The notes under the pieces were generated by a model that worked only from the letters and a program-made list of their open reading frames with translations, was not told the DNA's origin and made no database searches. DNA of 64,000 nt from Solimonas_A sp052035235 (lineage in GTDB: Bacteria > Pseudomonadota > Gammaproteobacteria > Nevskiales > Nevskiaceae): the NCBI GenBank assembly GCA_052035235.1, contig JBPOHT010000046.1, positions 1 to 64,000 on the forward strand. Reading direction: 5' to 3'. The first letter of the stretch is position 1. Every line of letters begins with the position of its first letter. The translations under genes were made by a program, and so were the position numbers. Positions 16,831 through 26,100 of this stretch are shown here, in pieces.

Positions 16831-17520
16831 TCACGCGCAAGGTCCGAGTTTGTATCCAATCCCATGAACCGTCTCGATGGGGTCAATCCCCACCGCTTCC
16901 AATTTACCCCGCACGCGCCGCACGTGGCTGTCGATGGTGCGGTCGCTGACGATCTTGTGCAGCTCGTAGGCCTCGCCCATCAGCAGGTCGCGCGTGCAGA
17001 CGCGGCCGGGCCGCGTCATCAGCGTGCGCAGGATGCCGAACTCGGTCAGCGTCAGCACGATCTCCCGGTCGTCCCACCAGGCCTTGTACTGCTCCGGGTC
17101 CAGGCTCAGGCGGCCGTGCTGCAGGCGCTGCGGCGCGGGCTCGGCGGGTGCGCTGCTGCGGCGCAGGCAGGCGCGGATGCGGGCCACCAGTTCGCGCGGC
17201 GAGAAGGGCTTGGCCATGTAGTCGTCGCCGCCCAGTTCCAGGCCGACGATGCGGTCCACCTCGTCGTCGCGGGCGCTGAGGAAGATGATCGGCGTCTGGC
17301 GCTGCGCCGAGTCGGCGCGCAGGCGGCGGCAGACCTCGGTGCCGTCCAGCTCGGGCATGGTGATGTCGAGCACCACCAAGTCGGGCCGCTCGCTGGCGTG
17401 GCGCTGCAGCGCCTGCGCGCCGTTGTCGGCGGTGACGGTGCGGAAGCCGGCCTTCTGCAGCGCGAAGCAGACCACTTCGCGGATGTTGGGATCGTCGTCT
17501 ACGACCAGGATCGTCTGCAT
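16831..17520 (-). CDS. OmpR/PhoB-family response regulator (partner of the adjacent kinase)
   Basis: 229 residues from the ATG at 17520 (MQTILVVDDDPNIREVV). A receiver domain carries DDD, the phospho-accepting Asp in VVLDITMPELDG, the Ser in IIFLSARDD and the Lys in YMAKPFSPREL. A winged-helix Trans_reg_C domain ends in SDRTIDSHVRRVRGKLEAVG and ETVHGIGYKLG. The last about 25 codons use AT-ending third bases (GGT AAA TTG GAA and so on), unlike the rest of the gene, and a second copy of this end lies at 16610-16674. The kinase gene follows after 217 bp. Confidence 0.92.
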   Translation of the reverse strand: MQTILVVDDDPNIREVVCFALQKAGFRTVTADNGAQALQRHASERPDLVVLDITMPELDGTEVCRRLRADSAQRQTPIIFLSARDDEVDRIVGLELGGDDYMAKPFSPRELVARIRACLRRSSAPAEPAPQRLQHGRLSLDPEQYKAWWDDREIVLTLTEFGILRTLMTRPGRVCTRDLLMGEAYELHKIVSDRTIDSHVRRVRGKLEAVGIDPIETVHGIGYKLGPCA

Positions 17521-17588
17521 GTTGGGCGGCGGAGGCATGGAAAGTGGAGGCATCCTAGCGGCAAGCGCGGGGGTTGCGGCAAGCCTGC

Positions 17589-17945
17589 TCATGCGGCGCG
17601 GCCCAGTGCGGCGGCCAGCAGCAGCAGCGCCAGCGGTGCCAGGGGCAGCCAGGCGATGGCGTTCAGCGCCGCCCAGGCCTTGACCAGACCATGCCAGAGC
17701 GGGCCTTCCCCGCGGTCGGGTGCACGCAGCACCGGCACGGCCGCGAGGATGATCAGGGCCGGCGCCAGCAGCATCGACAGGAACATGCCACGCAGGCCGG
17801 CACCCCAGCCCAGGTCGTCGGCCCAGAACACCAGGGCCAGTGTGACCAGCAGGTAGCCGTGCCCAGCGAGCAGGAAGACCCACCAGAACGCGGGCCACAG
17901 GCCCAGGCGGGCGGTTGCAGTTGCAGTGGGTAATCGAAGGGACAT
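17589..17945 (-). CDS. Small integral membrane protein
   Basis: 118 residues from the ATG at 17945 (MSLRLPTATATARLG). Three hydrophobic helices are visible: GLWPAFWWVFLLAGHGYLLV, MFLSMLLAPALIILAAVPVL and WLPLAPLALLLLAAALG. No family recognised. It lies 68 bp upstream of the response regulator on the same strand and is divergent from the VIT-domain gene, so it may be cotranscribed with the two-component system. Confidence 0.65.
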   Translation of the reverse strand: MSLRLPTATATARLGLWPAFWWVFLLAGHGYLLVTLALVFWADDLGWGAGLRGMFLSMLLAPALIILAAVPVLRAPDRGEGPLWHGLVKAWAALNAIAWLPLAPLALLLLAAALGRAA

Positions 17946-18111
17946 GGGCGGCCGGTGGAGAGGATGTGTGGCGCAGCCTAGCCGCGCCGGCACCCGCAAA
18001 AGCCGGGCTGCACCGCATTTGCACAATCTTCCTCGGCCTTTGCACGGGGCACGTCCTGGCCTTGCACCGCCGGACGGGAAACTGCATCCCGTACCACAGG
18101 GAGTGCCCGCC

Positions 18112-18846
18112 ATGTCCACCGCCACCACCGCTCATGCCACCAGCAGCCTGCGCCGCCGCGGCCTGCTGTTCGTCGGCTTCGTTGCTGCACTGTTCCTGCT
18201 GCCGGCCATGGCCGCGATGGCGGCGCAGCCCATCGCCGGCACGCTGGTCGGCGGGGACAGCGGCGAACTGCCGAGCCTGAAGACCGAGATCCGCGCCGAC
18301 ATCCAGGGCGACCGTGCCGAGATCACGGTCGTGCAGGTATTCATCAACCCCCACCGGCAGGCGCAGGAGGCCTGCTTCCGGTTTCCGCTGTACCGCGACG
18401 CCGCGGTGCAGGAGATGCGCCTGGCGATCGGCGATGGCGCCGAGACGTCACTGCCCGAGGCCGCGCTGCGGGTCCACAAGACCGCCGCGGACGAGGGCGG
18501 CCAGGAGTTCGTGCAGCGCCTGGCCGCGCTGCCGCCGGGCCAGGCCGTGCGCATCGTGCTGCGCTACCGCCAGACCGTGCCGACCTTCCGTGGCACGCAC
18601 GAGCTGGTCCTGCCTCTGGCGGCGGGTAGCGTGGACGCTACAGGCGGGCAGTTGTCGCTGAAGGTGGCCCTGCACGGCGGCCTGCCGGTGCGCAGCGTCA
18701 GCAGCAGCCACGCCCTCAAGGCGCAGCCGCGCTCGCCCTGGGCCTGGGACATCGGCCTGGCGCCCGGCCAGCGTGTGGCGCCGGGCGACTTCGTGCTGCG
18801 CTACCAGTTGGCCGAGGCGGCCGATCCGGAGGGCCTGGCGCTGTAG
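18112..18846 (+). CDS. Secreted VIT-domain protein without a VWA domain
   Basis: 244 residues from the ATG at 18112. A signal peptide (about residues 12-38, ending in MAAMAA) precedes a vault/inter-alpha-trypsin (VIT) domain: VVQVFINPHRQAQEACFRFPL, LPEAALRVHKTAADEGGQEFVQRLAALPPGQAVRIVLRY and a beta-rich end. VIT domains usually sit in front of a von Willebrand A domain, for example in proteobacterial sortase targets; here the protein ends after VIT and has no sorting signal or C-terminal anchor. Divergent from the small membrane protein and two-component genes. Confidence 0.72.
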   Translation: MSTATTAHATSSLRRRGLLFVGFVAALFLLPAMAAMAAQPIAGTLVGGDSGELPSLKTEIRADIQGDRAEITVVQVFINPHRQAQEACFRFPLYRDAAVQEMRLAIGDGAETSLPEAALRVHKTAADEGGQEFVQRLAALPPGQAVRIVLRYRQTVPTFRGTHELVLPLAAGSVDATGGQLSLKVALHGGLPVRSVSSSHALKAQPRSPWAWDIGLAPGQRVAPGDFVLRYQLAEAADPEGLAL

Positions 18847-18974
18847 GGCGGCGCCCGAGCGGTAGGCCGGGCCCCGACGGCCGATACCGTAGACGAAGGA
18901 TGGAACCCCACCGAGCCGCGCTTCATAATGGCGGCATTAGTGGTTACAAAAGTTCTGTCTGGAGGGTTCCCCTG

Positions 18975-20846
18975 ATGATGAAGTCCCTGCTGCGGGCGTC
19001 TGCGCTCGCCGTTGTCCTGTCCCTGTCCGGCTGCGGCAGCTCCTCCGCCCCGGTCGACGATGCGGCCGGCGGTGCCGGCGCCAAGTGGTTCGACTACGAG
19101 CGTGCCGAGGAATTCGCCGGCATGAAGCAGATGCCGGAGCAGAAGGTGGAGATGAGCGACGGCGTGAAGCTGTCGGTCAAGGTGGCCCTGCCGACAGACG
19201 CCGAAGGCAACGTCGCCAACTTCCCGTTGCCGGTGATCCTGACGCAGACCGGCTACAACAAGAGCCTGGCCACGGTGATCCCGGCCTTCCCCACCTTCAA
19301 CAGCTTCTTCGTCAAGCGCGGCTACGCCCACGTGGCGGTGGACGTGCGCGGCACCGGCGTGTCCGAAGGCACCTGGGAGGCCTTCAGCGCCCGCGAGCAG
19401 CAGGACTACAAGGAGATCATGGACTGGGTCGCCGTGCAGCCCTGGAGCAACGGCAAGGTCGGTACCTGGGGCCCGTCGTTCATGGGCATCACCCAGATCT
19501 TCACGGCCGCGCACCAGCACCCGGCGCACAAGACCGTGTTCGCGATCGTGCCGATGGGCGACGCCTACCGTGACATCGTGTTCGCGGGCGGCCAGGTCAA
19601 CGCCGGCTTCATCCCGCTGTGGATGCTGCTGGTGACCGGCCTGGGCGTGCTGCCGGCCGAGCCGGATCCGGCGACGCTGCTGATCTCCCTGGATCACGCG
19701 CTGGACGCGGTGCTGCAGTTCCAGGTGCCCACCATCGTCAACGCGCTGACCGGCGGGCAGGACCGCAACTACGACAGCGAGTTCTGGCGCACCCGCTCGC
19801 CGATCGAAGTGGCAGACCGCGTGAAGGTGCCGACCTTCATCGTCGGCGGCCTCAACGACATCTTCCAGCGCGGCGAGCCGATGCTGTACGAGGTGATCAA
19901 GCGCAATACCACCACCAAGCTGCTGGTGGGCCCCTGGCAGCACCTGGGCGCCTCCACCGGCGCCGGCCTGCCGGTGGACGGCGTGCCCGACCTGAACCAC
20001 ATCGCGCTGATGTGGTTCGACAAGTATCTCAAGGGCCTGAACACCGGCGCCGAGCGCGTGCCCAACGTCACGCAGTTCCTCAGCGGCGAGGGCCACTACT
20101 CCATCGCCAGCGACTGGCCGCATCCCAAGGCCAGCGCAGAGCGCTGGTACCTGCGCGGCAACAAGGACCTGAGCCGGGAGCAGCCGGCGGCCGATGAGGG
20201 CAGCAACGTGACGCTGCCGGTGGTGTCGTTGCTCAACATCTGCTCGCAGAGCACCTCGCAGTGGACCGCCGGCCTGCTGGGCGTGATCCCCCTGCCCTGC
20301 CTGCAGGGCAACAACAACATCAACGAGCTGCCGCTGATCGGCGCGGTGACCTACACCACCGAGCCGATGGATGAGGACTACTACATCAACGGCCCGATCC
20401 AGGCCGACCTGTGGATCTCCAGCCTCGCGACGGATGCCGGCATCGCCGCGCGCATCACCTCGGTGGCGCCCAACGGCACGTCCACCGAGCTGACCAATGG
20501 CATCCTTACCGCCTCGCTGCGCGCGGTGGACGAGTCGCGCTCGCGCAAGCTGAACGGCGTGATGATCCAGCCCTGGCATCCGTACACCGAGGCATCGCGC
20601 CAGATGCTGAAGTCCGGCGAGCCGGTGCTGGCCAGCGTGGAAATCTTCCCGACCAGCGTGGTGATCAAGAAGGGCCACAGCCTGCGCATCGCGATCAGCA
20701 CGGCGGACTTTCCGCATGGCCTGCCGCCGGTGGGTGACCTGCTCAACCAGCTGCTGGGCATCATGACGATCCGCAGCGACGCGGAGCATCCGTCGAGCGT
20801 GGTGGTGCCGGTGGTGCCGCTGTCGGCGATCGAGGCGCCGCGTTGA
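18975..20846 (+). CDS. CocE/NonD-family hydrolase (X-Pro dipeptidyl-peptidase S15 fold), lipoprotein
   Basis: About 623 residues from the ATG at 18975; an adjacent ATG at 18978 is possible. The N-terminus is a lipoprotein signal (VLSLSGCGSS), so the enzyme is probably membrane-tethered. An alpha/beta-hydrolase domain has VDVRGTGVSEGTWE, the nucleophile Ser in WGPSFMGI near residue 168, the Asp in GGLNDIF near 294 and the His in GPWQHLG near 323. The C-terminal jelly-roll (PEPTIDE_S15 C-domain) includes GPIQADLWISS and HSLRIAISTADFP. Family members hydrolyse esters or amides; the substrate is unknown. A strong terminator follows. Confidence 0.9.
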   Translation: MMKSLLRASALAVVLSLSGCGSSSAPVDDAAGGAGAKWFDYERAEEFAGMKQMPEQKVEMSDGVKLSVKVALPTDAEGNVANFPLPVILTQTGYNKSLATVIPAFPTFNSFFVKRGYAHVAVDVRGTGVSEGTWEAFSAREQQDYKEIMDWVAVQPWSNGKVGTWGPSFMGITQIFTAAHQHPAHKTVFAIVPMGDAYRDIVFAGGQVNAGFIPLWMLLVTGLGVLPAEPDPATLLISLDHALDAVLQFQVPTIVNALTGGQDRNYDSEFWRTRSPIEVADRVKVPTFIVGGLNDIFQRGEPMLYEVIKRNTTTKLLVGPWQHLGASTGAGLPVDGVPDLNHIALMWFDKYLKGLNTGAERVPNVTQFLSGEGHYSIASDWPHPKASAERWYLRGNKDLSREQPAADEGSNVTLPVVSLLNICSQSTSQWTAGLLGVIPLPCLQGNNNINELPLIGAVTYTTEPMDEDYYINGPIQADLWISSLATDAGIAARITSVAPNGTSTELTNGILTASLRAVDESRSRKLNGVMIQPWHPYTEASRQMLKSGEPVLASVEIFPTSVVIKKGHSLRIAISTADFPHGLPPVGDLLNQLLGIMTIRSDAEHPSSVVVPVVPLSAIEAPR

Positions 20847-20869
20847 GGGTTGTCGTTTTGGATTGAAGC

Positions 20870-20899
20870 AAAAAGGCCGCGAGAGATCGCGGCCTTTTT
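20870..20899 (+). terminator. Rho-independent terminator of the CocE-type gene
   Basis: A perfect 13-bp stem AAAAAGGCCGCGA/TCGCGGCCTTTTT (20870-20882, 20887-20899, loop GAGA) begins 24 bp past the stop codon. The A-run and T-run make it usable in both directions. Confidence 0.95.
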
Positions 20900-20916
20900 G
20901 TTGGGCGGTTATCTGA

Positions 20917-21020
20917 ACAGTTCACCCTTCGACAGGCTCAGGGCGAACGGTTGGTTAGTCCTTGAGGGTTCCCCCTCTCCTGCCCTTCGGGCACCCTCTC
21001 CCACGGGGGGAGAGGGAGAA
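20917..21020. repeat. Two dispersed intergenic repeats in tandem
   Basis: At 20917-20957, CCTTCGACAGGCTCAGGGCG and AACGGTTGG repeat the element seen at 299-352 in opposite orientation. At 20971-21020 is a CCCTCTCC...GGGAGAGGG palindrome of the same type as 14864-14889. No coding signal. Confidence 0.7.
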
Positions 21021-21040
21021 GAATCTGCTTTCTTGTATGG

Positions 21041-21310
21041 TTTGTGCGCTTTGTGAGCGCAGCGAATGCCTTTGATGTTCGGGCCCCTTTCAGTAGCGCC
21101 CACATGGTGGTCGAGCGCAGGGTCAGCCGGACAGGAAGTCCGGCTGAGGACATACACGCCATGGACGGCGTGTTTGTCCGACCCGTCGCGCTCGACCGCC
21201 ATGTGGGTTGCCCCGCCTAAGCGGGGCCGCGGATGGAGGGTGTCGTTTCTCTTGGTTACTTCTCTTTGGACAAGCAAAGAGAAGTAACTCGCCCTTAGGC
21301 GAAATAAACC
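21041..21310. repeat. Composite palindromic intergenic element, copy 2
   Basis: About 270 bp, homologous in inverse orientation to positions 1-205. It contains a hairpin AGCCGGAC/GTCCGGCT (21125-21132, 21138-21145), an ACACGCC/GGCGTGT pair around the CCATGG palindrome at about 21158-21172, flanking ATGTGGGTTGCCCCGCCTAA and a long inverted repeat AAGAGAAGTAAC with GTTACTTCTCTTTG (about 21252-21290). Translating it gives a Cys-poor, Arg-rich frame that resembles repeat-derived spurious hypothetical proteins. Together with the repeats at 20917-21020 it fills the gap up to the deaminase gene. Confidence 0.75.
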
Positions 21311-21410
21311 TCCAGATATCCACGGCACCTGACCGGCGTAGTCGCCGGCATCCCTGATTGATGGGCTAGCCAAACGCACCGAGCATTTGCTTGTTCATGG
21401 AGTGCGCCAG

Positions 21411-21956
21411 CTACACCAGCGGCGCCTTCCTCAAACTCGTCACCGCCCACACCGCCCGCGAATCCTCCAGCTTCAACTGCTTGGCTCCCAGTCGCGTGAC
21501 GATGCGGTCGTACTCCGCCTTCTTCATGCGGTCCATCTCCGGGTCGGGGTCGCTCGGGGTCCAGGGGTGTACGTAGACCACGTTGCGGATGCGGGCCTGC
21601 AGCATTTCCTTGGCGCAGCCGAAGCAGGGCTGCATCGTGGTGTAGAGCGTGGCGTCCTGCACCGAGATGCCGAAGCGTGCGGCGGACAGCAGGGCGTTCT
21701 GCTCGGCGTGCACGCAGATGCAGAGGTCGTAGCCCACGCCGGAGCTGAACTGGCCGCCGGGGTTGCGGCAGCGCAGGCAGCCGCCGTCCAGGCAGTTGGG
21801 CATGCCTTCCGGCACGCCGTTGTAGCCGGTGGAGATCACACGGTTTTCCTTCACGATGACGGCGCCCACGCGGTTGCCGGTGCAGTTCGCCTTTTCGCGC
21901 ACGGCGAAGGCGATGCCCATGTAGTAGGTGTCGGTGTCCGGCAGCTGTTCGCTCAT
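21411..21956 (-). CDS. dCMP deaminase-type zinc enzyme (ComEB-like)
   Basis: 181 residues from the ATG at 21956, preceded by a GGGGAG ribosome site; an ATG 15 codons upstream also exists. The cytidine/deoxycytidylate deaminase fold has the zinc motifs HAEQNAL (catalytic Glu) and PCFGCAKE, plus VGAVIVKENRVISTGYNGVPEG, a dCMP-deaminase signature. It would convert dCMP to dUMP in thymidylate supply. Insertion NCLDGGCLRCRNPGG carries additional cysteines, as in many dCMP deaminases. It is 46 bp downstream of the oxidoreductase gene on the same strand. Confidence 0.85.
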   Translation of the reverse strand: MSEQLPDTDTYYMGIAFAVREKANCTGNRVGAVIVKENRVISTGYNGVPEGMPNCLDGGCLRCRNPGGQFSSGVGYDLCICVHAEQNALLSAARFGISVQDATLYTTMQPCFGCAKEMLQARIRNVVYVHPWTPSDPDPEMDRMKKAEYDRIVTRLGAKQLKLEDSRAVWAVTSLRKAPLV

Positions 21957-22002
21957 CGTGGTCTCCCCTGAGGGGGAGCTTGTGTCAGGCGTGGCGGTCA
22001 TT

Positions 22003-23040
22003 TCAAGCGTCGGGGGTCAGCAGGAGCTTGCCCTGGGTCTGGCCGGACTCCAGGGCACGGTGGGCCTCGGCGGCGGCCGAGAGGGGGTAGACGGTCAGTG
22101 GCGGCGCCTGCAGGGTGCCCGCGGCCACGCCGGCGAGGATCTGCGTCATGGCCGGCAGCAGCAGGTCGGCGCGCTCGCTGAGGAAGCTGAGGTTGAAGCC
22201 CAGCACGCTGCGGTTGTCCACGGTGAGCTTCAGCGGGTCGAAGCGCGGGGTGCGCAGCCAGTCCCAGGCCAGCTTGAGCCAGTTGGGGCGACCGCCAGTG
22301 CGCGGCAGCATGGTGTGGAAGCCGTAGATCGCCAGGCGGCCCAGGGGTGCCAGGTGGCGGTAGCTGTCGCCCAGCGTCTCCACGCCGTTGGGGTCCAGGA
22401 TCACGTCGTAGCCCTTGGGGGCGATGCGCCCGGCCTCGACCCAGAGCGCCTGCTCGGATTTGACGATGACATGCCGGGCGCCGAGCCGTAGCGGCAGCTC
22501 GCGCTTGTGCGCGCCGCCGACCACGGCGGTGACCTCGGCGCCGTGCTGGGCGGCGAGTTGTACGGCGGCGCTGCCGACGCCCCCGGCGGCAGAGTGCACC
22601 AGCACGCGCTCGCCGCGGCGCAGGTGGGCGAGTTCGTGCAGGGCGAACCAGGCAGTAAGGAAGATCGTCGGCAGGGCGGCGGCCTGGGCGGTGTCCAGCC
22701 CTGCGGGGATGCGGAAGGCCTGCACCGCCGGCACGCAGAGCCGGCTGGCGTAGCCGCCGAACAGGGTCAGGGCCAGTACCGGGTCGCCGGGCTGCCAGTC
22801 CTTCACGCCCTCGCCTACGGCGTCGACTTCGCCCGCCACCTCGAAGCCGGGGGTGATGGGCCAGCCCACCAGGCGCTTGGCGGATTCATAGAGGCCCATG
22901 CGGATGACGCAGTCGGCGTAATTGACGCCGATATGGCGCACGGCGATGCGCAGTTCTCCCGCGCGCGGCTGCGGGTCCGGCTGCTCGCGCAGTTGCAGGC
23001 GGTCATAGCTGCCCGGGCGGTCAATGACGATGGTTTTCAT
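22003..23040 (-). CDS. Medium-chain zinc-independent quinone oxidoreductase-like protein
   Basis: 345 residues. MDR superfamily: an N-terminal GroES-like domain (VRHIGVNYADCVIRMGLYES, PGFEVAGEVDAVGEG) and a Rossmann domain with VHSAAGGVGSAAVQLAAQHGA. It lacks the zinc-binding Cys/His set of alcohol dehydrogenases, so it is closest to NADPH:quinone reductase/QorA or VAT1-like enzymes. It probably forms a transcript with the downstream deaminase gene. Confidence 0.85.
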   Translation of the reverse strand: MKTIVIDRPGSYDRLQLREQPDPQPRAGELRIAVRHIGVNYADCVIRMGLYESAKRLVGWPITPGFEVAGEVDAVGEGVKDWQPGDPVLALTLFGGYASRLCVPAVQAFRIPAGLDTAQAAALPTIFLTAWFALHELAHLRRGERVLVHSAAGGVGSAAVQLAAQHGAEVTAVVGGAHKRELPLRLGARHVIVKSEQALWVEAGRIAPKGYDVILDPNGVETLGDSYRHLAPLGRLAIYGFHTMLPRTGGRPNWLKLAWDWLRTPRFDPLKLTVDNRSVLGFNLSFLSERADLLLPAMTQILAGVAAGTLQAPPLTVYPLSAAAEAHRALESGQTQGKLLLTPDA

Positions 23041-23135
23041 GGGTTTGCGACAAGCGGCGGCGATAGCGGCGGCAGCGGTGCCGCGGGTACATAGTATCTA
23101 CTGCCCTGACCGCGGTATCCGCGTAGCGTGGCGGG

Positions 23136-26100
23136 ATGAGAACCCTGGACCTCGCCGGCGCCGAAGGACCCTCTGCCCGCCGGGGCGGAGGAGACGACGC
23201 CGGCGCCTGGCGCCAACGTTTTGCCCGGCCGGCTGACAGTTGGGTGGGCGTCGCCTGGCGCCTGCTGGTCCTGGCGCTGGCCTACCTGGGCACCGGCTGG
23301 TTGGGTCTGCAACTGGCGCAGCCGCCGGGCTATGCCACCGCCATCTGGCCGCCCTCCGGCATCTCCCTGGCCCTGTTGCTGCTCTGGGGCCGCGGGCTCT
23401 GGCCCGGTGTATGGCTGGGCTCGCTGCTGCTGAACTGCGCGGTCGGCTACAAGGTTGGCGGTGGCCTTTCGCCACAGAGCGTGCTGGTGGCGGTGGCCAT
23501 CGCCAGCGGCTCCAGCCTGCAGGCGGTCTGCGGCGCGACGCTGATCCGGCGCCATGTCGGCTGGCCGACGATGCTCGATTCCGGCCGCGACGTGCTGTCC
23601 TTCATGCTGCTGGGTGGGGTGCTGTCCTGCGTGATCGCCGCCAGCGTGGGGACTGCCACGTTGTACTTCAGCGGCCGCGTGGTATCGGGCGACCTGCTGT
23701 TCACCGGCTTCACCTGGTGGGTGGGTGACGCCATGGGCGTGTTCCTGATCGCCCCGTTGCTGGTGGTCTGGGCGCTGGAGCGTCGTCGCAGCTGGCAGCG
23801 CCGCTTGCCGACGGTGGTCGGTTCGGTGGCGATATCGGTGCTGTTGGGCGCCCTGGTGGTGCGGCAGACCAACCTGGTGGAGAGCAGCCGCATCCGCAGC
23901 GCCTTCGGCGAGCAGGCGCAAGCGGTGGAGCGCGGCCTGGCGGAGCGCCTGGTCGGGGCGGAGCGCGCGGTGCGCACGCTCGGTGATTTCTACCAGGCTT
24001 CCACCGAGGTGACGTCCGAGGACTTCATCGCCTTTGCCGGCGGCCAGTTGCTGGGCACGCCGGGCATCCGTTCGCTGGGCTGGGCGCCGCGCCTGGCCGG
24101 CGAGCACTATCCGGTGACCTACATCATGCCGCGCGACGGCAACCAGGCCTTGCTGGGGCATGACCTGGCCAGCGACGTGGGCCAGCAGAGCTTGCTGGAT
24201 AACCTCACGGCATCGCGTGCGCTGGCGGTGTCACACGATCTTCCGGCATCGGTGGCTTACGGCAGTGGCGGCGTGCTGGTGGCGGCGCCGCTGGGCAGGA
24301 CGCAGGCCAATGGCGCGTGGCGCCGGGACGGGCTGGTCTTTGCGCTGCTGCAGTTCGATGCCCTGATGAAGCAGGTCGCGGGTGACCGCCTGCCGCCGGG
24401 CGTCGAGCTGGTCCTGATGGATCGCGGCGCCAGCGGCGAGCGCGCGAGGCTCTATTCCAGCTCGGGCCGCGTGCCGCCGCGGGATGCCAACAGCCTGGTA
24501 CACGAGGGCGAGCTCAGCTTCGGCCCCGCCCACTGGCACTTGCAGGTGGTCGCCGGCAACGCCTACCTGCAGGCGCACCGCTCGCTGCAGGCCTGGGTCA
24601 CGCAGGCGGGTGTGTTCCTGTTCTCCGGGCTGCTCGGGGGCTTTTTGCTGGTGCTTACCGGCCGCGCGGCGCGTGTAGAGCAACTGGTCGGCGAGCGTAC
24701 CGACGAGCTGGAGCAGAAGAACCGCGCGCTATCGGGCGAGGTGGAGCAGCGCCAGCGCAGCGAGGCAGCCCTGCGCGAGAGCGAGGAGCGTTTCCGCGGT
24801 ATCTTCGAGAGTGCCAGTACCGGTATTGCCTTCGCCAACGCCCGCGGGCGCATCCTGCAGAGCAATGCCGCGTTCCAGGCGCAGCTCGGCTATTCCGCCG
24901 AGGCCTTGCGCAGCATGGATTTCCCTTCGCTGACGCATCCGGAGGACATGCCGCGCGAGATGGAGCTGTTCCGCGAGGTGGAGTCCGGTCGCCGTGACAG
25001 CTACCGCCTGGAGAAGCGCTTCCGTGCGGCCGGCGGGCGCCATGCCTGGACCGACTCCACGGTGTCCGCGATCCGCGTCGGCGACTCGCGCCCGCAGCAC
25101 TACGTGGTGGTCTGCACCGACATCGAGGCGCGCAAGAACGCCGAGGCGCATATCCGCTACCTGGCGCAGAGCGATGCGCTCACCGGGCTGCCGAACCGCT
25201 CGATGCTGGCCAGCCGCCTGGAGGAGATCCTGGCTGAGGCGCATCTCAGCCGCCAGCCGTTCGCGGTGATGTTCATCGACATCGACCGCTTCAAGAACAT
25301 CAACGACTCGCTGGGCCATGGCACCGGCGATACGCTGCTGCAGGAGATGGCGCGGCGCCTGGGCATGTGCGTGCGTGGCAGCGACATCCTGGCGCGCCAC
25401 GGCGGCGATGAATTCGTAGTGGTGCTGCCGCAGGTGCAGGATGCGGCACAGGTCTCGCAGGTGGCCACCAAGATGCTGGCCATGATCGAGCAGCCGCTGA
25501 CCATCGACCAGCACCTGCTCAGCGTCACCTGCAGCATCGGTATTGCCCTGTATCCGGGCGATGGCGAGGACGCCGAGAGCCTGATGAAGAATGCCGACGC
25601 TGCGATGTACGTGGCGAAGAATTCCGGACGCAACAGCTTCCAGTTCTTCACCGCCGACATGAACGCCCGCGTGCGCGAGTTCCTGCGCGTGGAGAACGAC
25701 CTGCGCAGCGCGCTGAAGAACGGCGAGTTCCGCCTGCACTACCAGCCTCAGTTCGATACCGCCAGCGGCGAGGTGCTGGCGATGGAGGCGCTGATCCGCT
25801 GGCAGCATCCGCAGCGCGGCCTGCTGCTGGCCGGGCAGTTCATCCGCGTGGCGGAGGAGAGCGGCCTGATCGAGGAGATCGGCGACTGGGTGCTCAACGA
25901 GGCCTGCCGGCAGGCGCGGGACTGGCAGTCGCGCGGCCTGAAGCCGGTGCCGGTGTCGGTGAACCTGTCGGGCTTCCAGCTCTACCGCCGCGACATCGTC
26001 TCCAAGGTCAGCCGCGCGCTGCGTTCCAGTGGCCTGGACCCGCGCTGGCTGGAGCTGGAGGTTACCGAGTCGGTGCTGATGCAGGACGTCGAGCGCGTGG

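Noticed and set aside
14967..18846. Proteobacterial dedicated sortase system
   Set aside because: A VIT-domain protein and a two-component pair are present, but the regulator is a normal OmpR type and no sortase or LPXTG-like signal is seen.
18801..20789. Long minus-strand open frame opposite the CocE-type gene
   Set aside because: No start signal and low-complexity composition; the plus-strand hydrolase has full catalytic motifs and a terminator.
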